64,000 bases of DNA from Clostridiaceae bacterium (GTDB lineage: Bacteria > Bacillota > Clostridia > Lachnospirales > Lachnospiraceae), in assembly GCA_910575795.1 (NCBI GenBank), contig CAJTGE010000014.1:92067-156066 (forward strand), given 5' to 3'. The notes under the pieces were generated by a model that saw nothing but the letters and a program-made list of their open reading frames with translations, was not told the DNA's origin and made no database searches. The position numbers and the translations under genes are program-made. Positions 1-8,414 of the stretch are shown here, in pieces (positions within the stretch are counted from its first letter, which is position 1; every line of letters begins with the position of its first letter).

Positions 1-576
1 GAGCATCACGGAAAGCGCGCCGCTGGTCGGGTTTTTCATCCCCACCGGCACATCGATCCCGCTGGACACCAGACGGTGCTGCTGATTTTCCACCGAGCGC
101 GCGCCTACGGCAATATAGGACATCACATCCGAGAGATACGTCAGGTTTTCCGGGTAAAGCATCTCGTCCGCGGTCGAAAAGCCCGTTTCCCGGATCACCC
201 GCATGTGGAGCTTGCGGATCGCAATAAGCCCCTCGTACAGATTCGGCTTCTTCTCCGGATTCGGCTGATGCAGAAGCCCCTTATAGCCGTCCCCTGTGGT
301 CCGCGGCTTATTGGTGTAGATGCGCGGGATAAGGATCAGCTTATCCTTCACCTTCTCCTGCACTCCGGCCAGGCGGCAGACATAATCGCACACCGAATCC
401 TCCCGATCCGCAGAGCACGGCCCTATAATCACAAGAAATTTATCGCTCTTCCCGGTAAACACATCGCGGATTTGCGCATCCTTTTTCTCCTTTTCAAGCG
501 CCAGATCCGGCTCCAGCGGAAATGCTTCCCTGATCTGATCCGGCGTGGGAAGCTCGCTCACAAACTCAAAGCCCAT
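1..576 (-). CDS. aroF: DAHP synthase (3-deoxy-7-phosphoheptulonate synthase), cut by the window edge
   Basis: Only the first 192 residues are present, because the frame runs off the left edge. They carry class I (AroFGH-type) signatures: IGPCS at 51-55, PRTTGDGYKGL at 91-101, GARSVENQQHR at 158-168 and GMKNPTSG at 179-186. The enzyme condenses phosphoenolpyruvate with erythrose 4-phosphate, the first step of the shikimate pathway, in the cytosol. The ATG at 574-576 has AGGAGG nine bases upstream, which fixes the start. A promoter at 676-704 leaves a leader of roughly 95 bases. Which amino acid inhibits it cannot be told from this part, so the F in the symbol only denotes the family. Confidence 0.92.
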   Translation of the reverse strand, partial: MGFEFVSELPTPDQIREAFPLEPDLALEKEKKDAQIRDVFTGKSDKFLVIIGPCSADREDSVCDYVCRLAGVQEKVKDKLILIPRIYTNKPRTTGDGYKGLLHQPNPEKKPNLYEGLIAIRKLHMRVIRETGFSTADEMLYPENLTYLSDVMSYIAVGARSVENQQHRLVSSGIDVPVGMKNPTSGALSVML

Positions 577-675
577 AGGTCCATTCCTCCTGTTGATGTA
601 AAATCGCTGTCTTATATAAAACCGGTTCCCGCATACCGCCCGGAAAGGGCGCGCAAAAATCACGGCCGCGCGTCC

Positions 676-704
676 ATTATAATATAGAAAAAATAATTCA
701 TCAA
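676..704 (-). promoter_or_regulatory. Sigma-A-type promoter of the DAHP synthase gene
   Basis: On the minus strand TTGATG (699-704) is followed after 17 bases by TATAAT (676-681). It points at the DAHP synthase start at 576. No leader peptide or T-box could be recognised between them. Confidence 0.75.
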
Positions 705-997
705 TAGATTTACGGCTGTAAAACTTGACGAAATCGCAATTTCATAATAAAATAGGTGGTATCAAAAAATTTTTTTAAATTTTTTTGATCTACGTGCAAT
801 AAAATGCGGAGGCGCCGCATTAACTTATTGAACGGATGAAAATCATTTCTGTTCGAGAGCGCGAAGCGGAACCTAACATAACAACAAATCAAGTTACCCG
901 AATTCCTTGATGCATTACACTCCGTTACAACCGCTTCCAGAATCTCTTACAGAATCTTCTCAGCAGCAGATATCACAACCAGTATCTGCCGCTGGAT
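705..997. other. Intergenic stretch with one perfect hairpin
   Basis: No convincing gene is seen here. It holds an AT-rich imperfect inverted repeat near 760-790 and a hairpin at 803-821 (AATGCGG, five-base loop, CCGCATT). That hairpin extends outward by CAATAA/TTATTG with a three-base bulge to about 796-830. No T-run follows, so it is not an ordinary terminator. The role is unknown. A possible 60-codon minus-strand frame at 710-892 has no family signature. Confidence 0.4.
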
Positions 998-1039
998 AAA
1001 AAAGCATCGGCGCTGAGCTTCTCAGTCCGGTGCTTTTTT
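998..1039 (-). terminator. Bidirectional rho-independent terminator
   Basis: A hairpin at 1004-1033 has the inner stem CTGAG/CTCAG and an outer GCA-CGG/CCG-TGC stem. It is flanked by A-runs on the left and T-runs on the right, so it can work in both directions. It lies about 70 bases beyond the stop of the FtsA-like gene on the minus strand. Confidence 0.8.
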
Positions 1040-1108
1040 ATTTGTATACATTCGTCCCGCCCGCTGAACTAAAAATGGCTGCCCCTGCGGACAGCCTGAA
1101 ATTCACGT

Positions 1109-3466
1109 CTATTCCCCGATAAATATCGTATCCCCCTCCGAAAGCTTCTGCTGGAACAATCCCGGACGTCCGTTTACAGTCAGCTTGATATCCCCTTTGG
1201 GATTCTTCAGATCAATACCGGAATATTCGAGCATATCCATCAGATAATAGGGATCCCCATCCGGTTTTCGGGGCAGCCGAAGCTGTGAGCCGTTCAGATA
1301 AAACAAAACCTCTCTCCTGACAAAGGACGCCTGGGCAGCCCCGCGGCTGCCCTGCTTTATCCCCTGTGCCTGAACGGTTTCCCGGGCCGCCGTACCACGC
1401 TCCCGGTCCAATACCGCTTCCGCCGCATTCTCCGGCCCGTCAGTCTCTGATGTTTCTTCAAAGCCGCCCTTCGATTCAGCGGGCTCTGCACTCCCGCTCT
1501 CCGGGGATTCCGCCTTTGACGGCGCCCCAGAGCCGCTTTCCGGCGCCGCAATGTCCTCATACTCTGTCTCCGCCTCGCCGCCGTCATCCGGAGCGGCGTC
1601 AAAGCCGCCGCCTCCCTGCGCCGCATCAAAGCCTGTCCCCTGTTCAGCCGCATCTGATGCATCCTGCGTCTGCGCATCTTCTTCCGGCGCATCGTCATTC
1701 TGCATCATTTCATCCGGAACCGCTTCGGCCCGCGCATCTTCCCCCGGCGCATTTCCGCTTAAATCATCATCCTGCCAGGCGTCCTCATCTCCTGCCTGCG
1801 TCTCATCTTTGTCCGTCTCCTCATGCCGCGGCGGATCCGGCATCCTCAGCATAACCACATCCCCGTTCTTCAAAGGCGTCTTAAGCGGCGCATACGCCCC
1901 GTTCAGCGTGATCTCAAGGCATTCCTTCGCGCCCTCCACATCCCCTAAACAGGCTTTTGCAGACTCTCCTGAGATAGCAGGCATAAAGTCGATGATATCT
2001 CCCGCGTGGATTACATCCGAGAGCTTTCCCTCCTTTTTGTTGATGAAAAGGGAGGCCGGCTGCGCTGATGTCCCGTAAAATACCTTCCGCCTTCCATTGA
2101 GCATCACTGTTATGTTAAGCCCTGAACGCCCCAGGATATCCTGGAAATTAAAGCCATTCATCATCAGCAGGTTTAACGCGGTAAAGCTTCCGCTTCTGAA
2201 CAGCTTTGCCGGCCTGTTGTTCAGCGTCACCCGGAAGCTGTCATTGATCAGGTTCAGCCCCGAAGAAATCACAATCCCCAGCGGAGTCGCGTATTCCGGA
2301 TTGTTCAGATCATATTCATCCGAAAATGCATTCGCCCGGAAGTTATTTCCCGCGATGGCCACACGGTTCTCATCCATCTGGAGAACCTCCGTGATCCGCT
2401 CCTTTAACCCTGCCAGCTTGCTCCCGCCGCCTGCCAGGAACAGGGCCGAGGGCGGCCCTCCGTTCACGTCAAGGACTTTCTGCGCGATCTCCTTTGACAA
2501 CAGCTCCGTCATTCCCTCAATGCACTTTAAAAGCTCTTCTCTGGAAATGCACTGTTCAATCCCCAGAATATCCGTAAAAGAAATCTCTTCCTTCTGGTCT
2601 GTCTGGGCCTTGATCGTCTCCGCTGTCTCAAAATCCACCAGATACTTCTTCATAATCGCTTCCGTGATCTCATCTCCCGCCACGGTCGCCATCGTATAGC
2701 CCGTCACGCTTCCGTCCATACAGGCCGCAATATCCGATGTGCCGGCCCCTATATCCACCATAACCAGGTTTAGCAGGCGCAGATTCTCGGGAATCGCCGC
2801 ATTGATGGCCGCAATCGGCTCCAGCGTAATACTCGCCACATCGAGGCCAATCTTGTGCATCGTCGTGTAGAGGCTCTCCACCACCTCGCTCGGAAGAAAG
2901 GTCGCGATCAGATCCACCCTGACATTCCGGCCCCGGTGATCCTTTAAACTGGAAATCATATACTGATCCAGATAATACTGACATACCGTATAGCCGACCA
3001 GATAAAAGCGCCCGGTAATCTCCTCGGCGCTGTTTTCCGCCTCAAACGCATCCTCGGCCCGCCCAATCGCGCCGGCCTCCAGACGGCTGATAATCTCATC
3101 ATCAATCAACTGCGTCCCGGGCAGCTCAAGCTCAAACTCAGCCCGCTTCGTCCTCAGGGCCCGCCCCGCCGCGGCGACGCACACGTGCTTCAGCTCGCAG
3201 TGGATCCGGCTCTCCAGACGCTTCTTGACTTTCTTTGCGAGTCCCGCCACCTTTTCAATATCCTCAATCTGTCCGTCCACCATCGCGCGTTCCGCGTGCT
3301 CTTCCCGCTCGATAGCAATGATCTTTACTTTCCCGTCCTCCACGGTTCCCACCATGCCAATCAGGCTCCGCGTCCCGATATCCAGCGCAAACACCATATG
3401 CTCCGGCTGCACCGCCGCCGGCGTCCGCGCCGGCGCTTCTGTCTTTTTCACCCGTCCTCTAGCCAT
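1109..3466 (-). CDS. FtsA/PilM-like actin-fold ATPase with acidic linker and ubiquitin-like repeats
   Basis: The 785-residue protein has an actin-like ATPase in its first ~370 residues: FALDIGTRSLIG (phosphate 1) near 26, MVDIGAGTSDIAA (phosphate 2) near 236 and LFLAGGGSKLAG (adenosine) near 342. FtsA itself is about 420 residues. Here the core is followed by two short segments of the form LNG...GD that look beta-grasp-like (~400-530), a ~150-residue linker rich in D, E, A and G, and a third such segment at the C-terminus. The ATG at 3464-3466 is chosen over an ATG seven codons upstream because AGGAGG sits six bases before it. No FtsA-type membrane-anchoring helix was noticed. A role in division or envelope assembly is inferred from the fold only. 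Confidence 0.8.
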   Translation of the reverse strand: MARGRVKKTEAPARTPAAVQPEHMVFALDIGTRSLIGMVGTVEDGKVKIIAIEREEHAERAMVDGQIEDIEKVAGLAKKVKKRLESRIHCELKHVCVAAAGRALRTKRAEFELELPGTQLIDDEIISRLEAGAIGRAEDAFEAENSAEEITGRFYLVGYTVCQYYLDQYMISSLKDHRGRNVRVDLIATFLPSEVVESLYTTMHKIGLDVASITLEPIAAINAAIPENLRLLNLVMVDIGAGTSDIAACMDGSVTGYTMATVAGDEITEAIMKKYLVDFETAETIKAQTDQKEEISFTDILGIEQCISREELLKCIEGMTELLSKEIAQKVLDVNGGPPSALFLAGGGSKLAGLKERITEVLQMDENRVAIAGNNFRANAFSDEYDLNNPEYATPLGIVISSGLNLINDSFRVTLNNRPAKLFRSGSFTALNLLMMNGFNFQDILGRSGLNITVMLNGRRKVFYGTSAQPASLFINKKEGKLSDVIHAGDIIDFMPAISGESAKACLGDVEGAKECLEITLNGAYAPLKTPLKNGDVVMLRMPDPPRHEETDKDETQAGDEDAWQDDDLSGNAPGEDARAEAVPDEMMQNDDAPEEDAQTQDASDAAEQGTGFDAAQGGGGFDAAPDDGGEAETEYEDIAAPESGSGAPSKAESPESGSAEPAESKGGFEETSETDGPENAAEAVLDRERGTAARETVQAQGIKQGSRGAAQASFVRREVLFYLNGSQLRLPRKPDGDPYYLMDMLEYSGIDLKNPKGDIKLTVNGRPGLFQQKLSEGDTIFIGE

Positions 3467-3529
3467 GCTCTCCCTCCTGCGCGGCATACGTCACAAAATT
3501 GCTCCGCGCCCTGTCATTCGTCTTCTCCT

Positions 3530-3558
3530 ATTATATAAAAATGAGGGCGCAATGTAAA
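3530..3558 (-). promoter_or_regulatory. Promoter of the FtsA-like gene
   Basis: TTTACA (3553-3558) and TATAAT (3530-3535) on the minus strand are separated by exactly 17 bases. They lie about 65 bases ahead of the chosen start codon at 3466. The gene therefore seems to be transcribed separately from the lipoprotein gene upstream. Confidence 0.75.
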
Positions 3559-3648
3559 TCTTTTTTATCGTTTTGGGGGAAATCTGTTTTGCTTCATTCT
3601 GTTTACAGAAATGCCATTATACCAGCTCTGCTCTCCCAAAAACGCTCC

Positions 3649-3688
3649 AAAAAAGCGCGCTGCAGCCCCAATCCAAGCCACAGCGCGC
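3649..3688 (-). terminator. Terminator of the lipoprotein gene
   Basis: The stem GCGCGCTG/CAGCGCGC (3655-3662 with 3681-3688) is followed on the minus strand by six T (3649-3654). It starts about 30 bases after the lipoprotein stop codon. Confidence 0.85.
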
Positions 3689-3718
3689 ATCCAGCATACT
3701 TTCTATACAATTCTTCCG

Positions 3719-4426
3719 CTAACGCGCAAAGAGCACAATACGTTCCGCCGCGCCGTCCGCGTCCTGCCAGATAAGACACGCAGACCCCTTTTGAATGTCC
3801 TCCATGGTAACAATATTTCTCGTCAGATATGGGGAGAACTGCGTCTGTTCCGATATCCTGTACTCCGCGCCGTCTGCGCCCTTTAATATCCATCCGTCCC
3901 CGTCCTGCTCCGGCGCGCTGTCTGCAATCACGTACTGCGGCACACGGAAATCAGCCGGAATATTAACAATCACCATTTCCGGCGTGGTCTGCGGCGGCAG
4001 GGACATCGTCATAGCCGGCCCCAGATAGGCTTCAAAGCTGCCCAGCTCCACATCTTCTGAGGAAACCGGAAGCCCGCTCACCGCATCCAGCACCAGCGTA
4101 TGTTCCGGATCAATGTGAAATATGATCTCTCCGGATGAGGATGCCGGCGAGGTATTGTCCACCGTCATCTGCCCTTCCTCAGACGACAGGACGGTTCCCC
4201 AGATACGTGTCAGGACAGAGACGTCTTTCGCACCCTCTGCGCTTTCAGAAGACTCCGTCTCTGAGGCCGGCCCGTTCTCCTCATCTGCTTTTACCGTCTC
4301 TTCCTGCGTATCGGCAGCCGTTTCCGCAGGCGCGATCGTCTCCGCCTCCGCCGGCTGAGAGCAGCCTGCCAGCATCGTAAGTGATAATGTAAGTCCCATA
4401 GCCAGTAACATCCATCTTTTTTTCAT
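3719..4426 (-). CDS. Predicted lipoprotein of unknown function
   Basis: The 235-residue product starts with a classical lipoprotein signal: MKKRW, a hydrophobic stretch, then the lipobox LAGC with the cysteine at about 21. After cleavage it would be anchored to the outer face of the membrane. Residues 22-70 are a low-complexity A/E/T/S linker. The rest (~70-235) is a compact domain with no family that I recognise; it may bind or sense something at the cell surface. AGGAGA lies nine bases before the ATG. The gene sits between feoAB and the FtsA-like gene on the same strand with its own terminator. A TATAAT at 4561-4566 could be its -10, but no good -35 is seen. Confidence 0.75.
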   Translation of the reverse strand: MKKRWMLLAMGLTLSLTMLAGCSQPAEAETIAPAETAADTQEETVKADEENGPASETESSESAEGAKDVSVLTRIWGTVLSSEEGQMTVDNTSPASSSGEIIFHIDPEHTLVLDAVSGLPVSSEDVELGSFEAYLGPAMTMSLPPQTTPEMVIVNIPADFRVPQYVIADSAPEQDGDGWILKGADGAEYRISEQTQFSPYLTRNIVTMEDIQKGSACLIWQDADGAAERIVLFAR

Positions 4427-4711
4427 GTAATATTTCTCCTTTAATCGCTTTCTTTTTGCTGTTAATCCCGGGCTCCGGCCTATGGCACATCCTGCGGCAT
4501 CTGCCGATATCCCCGGCTGTCAGGTAACCGCTGTATCATCTATTCCCGCGGCACACTGTCATTATAGCGTTTTTCATCATAAATGGCTATTAAAGAAGAA
4601 TAAACATTTCTTACAACTTTTACTGAGTTAGCAGCAGCCCGCATCCGGCTTATTTCCGCGGCAAACCACAACCCGTGTATACGTTGCCGCCGAATTTCTT
4701 CATCCAAAGCC
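4427..4711. other. Intergenic region between feoAB and the lipoprotein gene
   Basis: About 285 bases without a credible gene. Only a minus-strand TATAAT at 4561-4566 stands out. No terminator with a T-run was found for feoAB. Confidence 0.35.
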
Positions 4712-7063
4712 TTACGCGCACCCCGCCAGACTTCCCGCAGTATACACCAGAAACGCGCACACCCACGCGATCGCACATTGCCCCAGCGCCACGCCGACGG
4801 CCCATCCGCCGCCCAGCTCGCGTCTCACCGCCGAGATCGCCGCCACGCACGGCGTATACAAAAGGCAGAATACCAACAGGCTCCCCGCCGCCAGCGGAGA
4901 CAGGAACGACAGCAGACTCTCCGTTGAGCCAAACAGAACGGACAGGGTAGACACCACGCTCTCCTTGGCCATAAAGCCTGTAATCAGCGCTGTGGAAATC
5001 CGCCAGTCCCCAAGCCCCAGCGGCGCAAACAGCGGCGCCAGGCCGCCGGAGATAACGGCCAGGATGCTCTGATGCGAGTCTGTCACCACATCCAGATGCA
5101 GATCAAAGGTCTGCAAAAACCAGATCAGAAGCGTCGCCACAAAAATCACGGTAAACGCCTTCTGCAGGAAATCCTTTGCCTTTTCCCACAAAAGCTGCGA
5201 CACATTTCTGGCGCCGGGAAGGCGGTAATTGGGCAGCTCCATCACAAACGGAACCGCCTCGCCGCGAAACATCGTCTTTTTCAGCAAAAGAGCCATCAAA
5301 ATCCCAATCAGAATCCCCAACGCATAAAGCCCGATCATAATCACCGCCCCGTACTTCGGGAAAAATGCGGCTGTGATAAAGGCATAGATCGATATTTTAG
5401 CCGAACAGCTCATAAACGGCGTCAGAAGAATCGTCATCTTCCGGTCGCGCTCAGAGGAGAGCGTACGGCTTGCCATCACGCCCGGAACCGTACAGCCAAA
5501 CCCGATCAGCATGGGAACAATACTGCGCCCCGAAAGCCCGATTTTCCGCAAAAGCTTGTCGCTCACAAAGGCCACCCTGGCCATATAGCCGCTGTCCTCC
5601 AGGAGGGACAAAAAGAAAAACAGGGTGACAATGATCGGCAGAAAGCTGAGAACACTCCCCACTCCGTTGAACACGCCGTCTATCACAAGGGAATACAAAA
5701 CCTCATTCACATTCGCCGCCGAAAGAGCCGCCGCCGAAAGGCCGGTAATCCAGGAAATCACACTCTCCAAAAGCGAGGAAAGCCAGGCCCCGACCACATT
5801 GAAGGTAAGCCAGAATACCAGCGCCATGATGCCGAAAAAGGCCGGGATCGCCGTGTATTTTCCTGTCAGAATCTGATCCAATCTCATACTTCTGATATGC
5901 TCACGGCTCTCCCTTGGCTTCACGACCGTTTCCCGGCAGATCCGCCTGATAAAGCTGAACCGCATATCCGCAATCGCCGCCGCGCGGTCAAGCCCGCGCT
6001 CTGTCTCCATCTGCCGGATAATATGCTCCAGAGCCTCCCGCTCATTCTCATCAAGCCCCAGCCGCTTCTCGATAAGCGTATCTCCCTCCGCCATCTTCGC
6101 CGCGGCAAAGCGCGCGGGGATCCCCGCCGCCTTCGCGTGATCCTCAATCAAATGCATGATCCCGTGAAGGCACCGGTGAACGGCCCCGCCGTTTTCATTT
6201 GCATCGCAGAAATCTTGTCTTCCGGGGCGTTCCTGATATTTGGCCACATGGAGCGCATGGTCAATCAGCTCGCTGATTCCCTGATTCTTGGCTGCGGAAA
6301 TCGGAACCACCGGAATCCCCAGCATGTCCTCCAGCTCATTTACCCGGACAGAGCCCCCATTTTCCCGGACCTCATCCATCATATTCAGGGCCAGCACCAT
6401 GGGAATGTCCATCTCCATTAACTGCATGCTTAAGTATAAGTTTCTCTCAATATTCGTTGCATCCACAATATTGATAATACCCCTAGGATGCTCGTCCAGC
6501 ACAAAACGCCTGGTCACCAGCTCCTCGCTCGAATACGGCGACATGGAATAAATGCCCGGCAGATCCGTCACCAGCGTCCCCTCATGCCCGCGGATGACGC
6601 CGTCCTTGCGATCCACCGTCACGCCGGGAAAATTCCCCACATGCTGGTTCGAGCCCGTCAACTGGTTAAACAGCGTCGTCTTTCCGCAGTTCTGGTTTCC
6701 CGCCAGGGCGAAGGTCAGAACCTCCCCCTCCGGCAGCGGGTTTTCATTCTCCTTGACATGGTATTTCCCGCCCTCCCCCAGGCCCGGATGGGAAATCCGC
6801 TTTTTCTTCAGATCCGACTTCTCCTCCGCCCTGCTGTCGCGCACTTTCTCTATCTCAATCTTCTCCGCATCGTCCAGGCGCAGCGTCAGCTCGTAGCCGT
6901 GGATCCGAAGCTGAACCGGATCCCCCATGGGCGCATATTTCACCATCGTCACATCCGCAGTCGGAATCAGCCCCATATCCAGGAAATGCTGCCGCAGCGC
7001 GCCCTCTCCTCCTACAAAGCGGACTGTGGCCGTCTTTCCGATCGGTAAATCTCTCAGTGTCAT
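4712..7063 (-). CDS. feoB: Ferrous iron transporter FeoB with fused N-terminal FeoA domain
   Basis: This 783-residue protein joins an SH3-like FeoA domain (residues 1-75, with LPIG, LDMGLIP and LRLDDAEKI) to a complete FeoB. The FeoB part begins with a GTPase domain whose G1 motif is GNQNCGKTT at 122-130, followed by DLPG, NMMD and ISAAKN. From about 400 it has the polytopic membrane domain with two nucleoside-recognition (Gate) segments, including GFGCTVPGVMASR. FeoB takes up Fe2+ across the cytoplasmic membrane under anaerobic conditions, with FeoA as cytosolic partner. The start ATG at 7061-7063 is preceded by GGGGAGG. A GC-rich hairpin just upstream could mask that site. Fusion fixes FeoA and FeoB at equal amounts. 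Confidence 0.95.
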   Translation of the reverse strand: MTLRDLPIGKTATVRFVGGEGALRQHFLDMGLIPTADVTMVKYAPMGDPVQLRIHGYELTLRLDDAEKIEIEKVRDSRAEEKSDLKKKRISHPGLGEGGKYHVKENENPLPEGEVLTFALAGNQNCGKTTLFNQLTGSNQHVGNFPGVTVDRKDGVIRGHEGTLVTDLPGIYSMSPYSSEELVTRRFVLDEHPRGIINIVDATNIERNLYLSMQLMEMDIPMVLALNMMDEVRENGGSVRVNELEDMLGIPVVPISAAKNQGISELIDHALHVAKYQERPGRQDFCDANENGGAVHRCLHGIMHLIEDHAKAAGIPARFAAAKMAEGDTLIEKRLGLDENEREALEHIIRQMETERGLDRAAAIADMRFSFIRRICRETVVKPRESREHIRSMRLDQILTGKYTAIPAFFGIMALVFWLTFNVVGAWLSSLLESVISWITGLSAAALSAANVNEVLYSLVIDGVFNGVGSVLSFLPIIVTLFFFLSLLEDSGYMARVAFVSDKLLRKIGLSGRSIVPMLIGFGCTVPGVMASRTLSSERDRKMTILLTPFMSCSAKISIYAFITAAFFPKYGAVIMIGLYALGILIGILMALLLKKTMFRGEAVPFVMELPNYRLPGARNVSQLLWEKAKDFLQKAFTVIFVATLLIWFLQTFDLHLDVVTDSHQSILAVISGGLAPLFAPLGLGDWRISTALITGFMAKESVVSTLSVLFGSTESLLSFLSPLAAGSLLVFCLLYTPCVAAISAVRRELGGGWAVGVALGQCAIAWVCAFLVYTAGSLAGCA

Positions 7064-7071
7064 TGCATGTC

Positions 7072-7124
7072 CTCCCCTGGCGCGGCCCGCTCCCTGAAAC
7101 GCATGTCTCCGGGCCAGGGCCGAC
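7072..7124 (-). promoter_or_regulatory. GC-rich leader hairpin overlapping the feoAB ribosome binding site
   Basis: CCCTGGC (7075-7081) pairs with GCCAGGG (7113-7119), and the inner GGCCCG/CGGGCC stretches extend the stem. Its base lies beside the GGGGAGG that serves feoAB. It could regulate translation. I could not fit it to a named metal riboswitch. Confidence 0.4.
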
Positions 7125-7162
7125 CAATCGTAAAGTCTGTCCTTGTTTAAAAGCTCTGAGTA

Positions 7163-7205
7163 AAAAAAGCGTCAAATCCTCTCCAATCAGGATTTAACGC
7201 TTTTT
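7163..7205 (-). terminator. Strong terminator behind the tRNA-Gln fragment
   Basis: AAAAAGCGT-AAATCC and GGATTT-ACGCTTTTTTT form a 15-base stem with one mismatch and a ten-base loop. On the minus strand it ends any transcript coming through the tRNA fragment at 7210-7251, just as a terminator follows the intact tRNA-Gln. Confidence 0.85.
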
Positions 7206-7209
7206 CAAG

Positions 7210-7251
7210 CTACAAGGATCCGAACCTTGAAATGGCGGAGTTGGAATCCGT
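7210..7251 (-). pseudogene. 3' half of a tRNA-Gln, displaced copy
   Basis: Forty-two bases match the anticodon arm, variable loop and T arm of the intact tRNA-Gln at 8415-8486 with five differences. The 5' half is missing: the sequence upstream does not give a D arm or acceptor strand, and the 3' acceptor strand reads TAGCTTG instead of TAGCCCA. The anticodon loop now reads TTCCAAC. It cannot fold as a tRNA. Its place and orientation are those of the distal attachment-site copy left when an element integrates into a tRNA 3' end. Confidence 0.75.
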
Positions 7252-7560
7252 CTCTCGAACACCCCTAAATCCTTGATTTTATCTAATGTCATGAAGTCGG
7301 GGTCAAAAGGTCTTTTGACCTCTTTGATACCGGACTGCTCCGCACTTTGTGCTCCCGCAATACCTCACTTCGCGTATGCAGATGGCATTGTAATTTTATT
7401 AGCTTTTTTACGGAACTAATTCTACCACACCTTTGATACAAGCGCAACAGAAAATGCTGCCAGAGGAGGCCCTGGACTTCCTTAAGTGTTGCCAAGCTTG
7501 AAAACTTGCTGTAAAATAGAGACAGATAATTTAGAATTTACTAAGATGGAGGAATAATGT
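7252..7560. other. Intergenic region upstream of the AT-rich secreted protein gene
   Basis: No gene is supported. A perfect nine-base inverted repeat with a two-base centre (GGTCAAAAG GT CTTTTGACC) sits at about 7302-7321. The rest is a mixture of AT-rich sequence and degenerate hairpins of no known type. Confidence 0.35.
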
Positions 7561-8175
7561 ATGAAGAAATTTGATATGAAAAGTTTTATTGCTGGAATTA
7601 TTATTGGCACAACCGGGATAACAACGGTGTTTGCGGCATCAGGCATTAAATCCGCACATGTAAGCAATATGAATGTTACGCTTAACGGCGCTTCATTTTC
7701 GCTTAGTAAACCCTTGCTTTCAGTTACAATGGAAAATGAACAAGAAGAACATGTATATGCGCCTGTAAATGAATTGCTTATCAATCTCGGATACGGCGTT
7801 AATTATAATGCTGAAAATAATACGATTGATTTTATTCCACAGAACCGTATTCCGCAAGTGAATGTTGATGAGAGCCGTTCTAACGGAAATGCAGTTTTTA
7901 ATATAGCCAATTATACGGACCAGCGGAACATAGCCGAATCCGGCTCATTCCAAGCCGAAGATAATCAAACGCTCATTTTAAATATCACTTCAGATATTAA
8001 AGGCGGAACCGTAGATTTATTCTTATTTAATCCAAATGGAAAAGAACAGCGTATTACGATTGGTTCCACTAATTGGACTAAAGAGATACCATTGGAAAAA
8101 GGAACATGGCAGTATAATTGCTCAGGAATATTTCAGGATGGAGGAAACATAAAGATTGTGGGAACAATCAAGTAA
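7561..8175 (+). CDS. Secreted protein with stalk-like (copper amine oxidase N-type) region, AT-rich
   Basis: The 204-residue product has a signal peptide (MKKFDMK, hydrophobic core, VFAA at about 20-23). Residues 35-95 read like the short beta-rich repeat annotated as copper amine oxidase N-terminal domain in Clostridia: VTLNGASFSLSKP, VYAPVNELLINLGY, VNYNAENNTIDF. The rest (~100-204) is a beta-rich domain I do not recognise. GGAGG precedes the ATG at the normal distance. Base and codon use are clearly more AT-rich than in the neighbours, which points to transfer. It is the only gene between the intact tRNA-Gln and the displaced tRNA fragment. A weak hairpin terminator follows at 8247-8272. 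Confidence 0.7.
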   Translation: MKKFDMKSFIAGIIIGTTGITTVFAASGIKSAHVSNMNVTLNGASFSLSKPLLSVTMENEQEEHVYAPVNELLINLGYGVNYNAENNTIDFIPQNRIPQVNVDESRSNGNAVFNIANYTDQRNIAESGSFQAEDNQTLILNITSDIKGGTVDLFLFNPNGKEQRITIGSTNWTKEIPLEKGTWQYNCSGIFQDGGNIKIVGTIK

Positions 8176-8222
8176 AAATTCAAATGACTGCAGCAAGATG
8201 AGAAATTCCCGTTTATCAAAGG

Positions 8223-8237
8223 AAACTCTCAGGTAAA
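8223..8237 (+). other. Fragment matching the conserved 3' core of glycine riboswitches
   Basis: Fifteen bases, AAACTCTCAGGTAAA, agree with the highly conserved 3' part of a glycine aptamer. The expected 5' parts (GGAGAG and CCGAAGG-GCAA) are not seen upstream and no glycine gene follows, so this is at most a remnant. A GCCGGG/CCCGGC hairpin with TTT lies next, as in the usual expression platform. Chance similarity is possible. Confidence 0.3.
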
Positions 8238-8246
8238 CGCACAACC

Positions 8247-8272
8247 GCCGGGGGCTTCGCACTCCCGGCTTT
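8247..8272 (+). terminator. Weak hairpin terminator after the AT-rich secreted protein gene
   Basis: GCCGGG (8247-8252) pairs with CCCGGC (8264-8269), followed by TTTC. The T-run is short. Confidence 0.5.
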
Positions 8273-8361
8273 CATTGCCACGTTTTTCTCCTATCTGCTT
8301 TTTTGAACAATCCATCGATGGAATCACCATCTTTTTCATTTTTCCGTTTATTTTGCAGATC

Positions 8362-8410
8362 AAAAAAGAGCCTCAAAGCCTGATACAATCATACTCTAAT
8401 GCTCTTTTTC
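8362..8410 (-). terminator. Terminator of tRNA-Gln
   Basis: AAAAGAGC (8364-8371) and GCTCTTTT (8401-8408) pair around a 29-base loop. On the minus strand the stem ends in six T and lies directly behind the 3' end of the tRNA gene. Confidence 0.65.
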
Positions 8411-8414
8411 TTAG

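Noticed and set aside
710..892. A 60-codon minus-strand frame upstream of the DAHP synthase promoter
   Set aside because: No ribosome site, no recognisable motif, and it covers the hairpin-containing intergenic region.
1366..2078. Overlapping plus-strand frames rich in P, S and H opposite the FtsA-like gene
   Set aside because: They are antisense to the acidic linker and have no start signals.
5072..6421. A 449-codon plus-strand frame opposite feoAB
   Set aside because: Basic, H/Q/R-rich antisense translation of a well-supported gene.
7064..7162. NiCo/czcD-type or other metal riboswitch ahead of feoAB
   Set aside because: The leader is short and the conserved internal loops of that class could not be placed; only a hairpin is reported.
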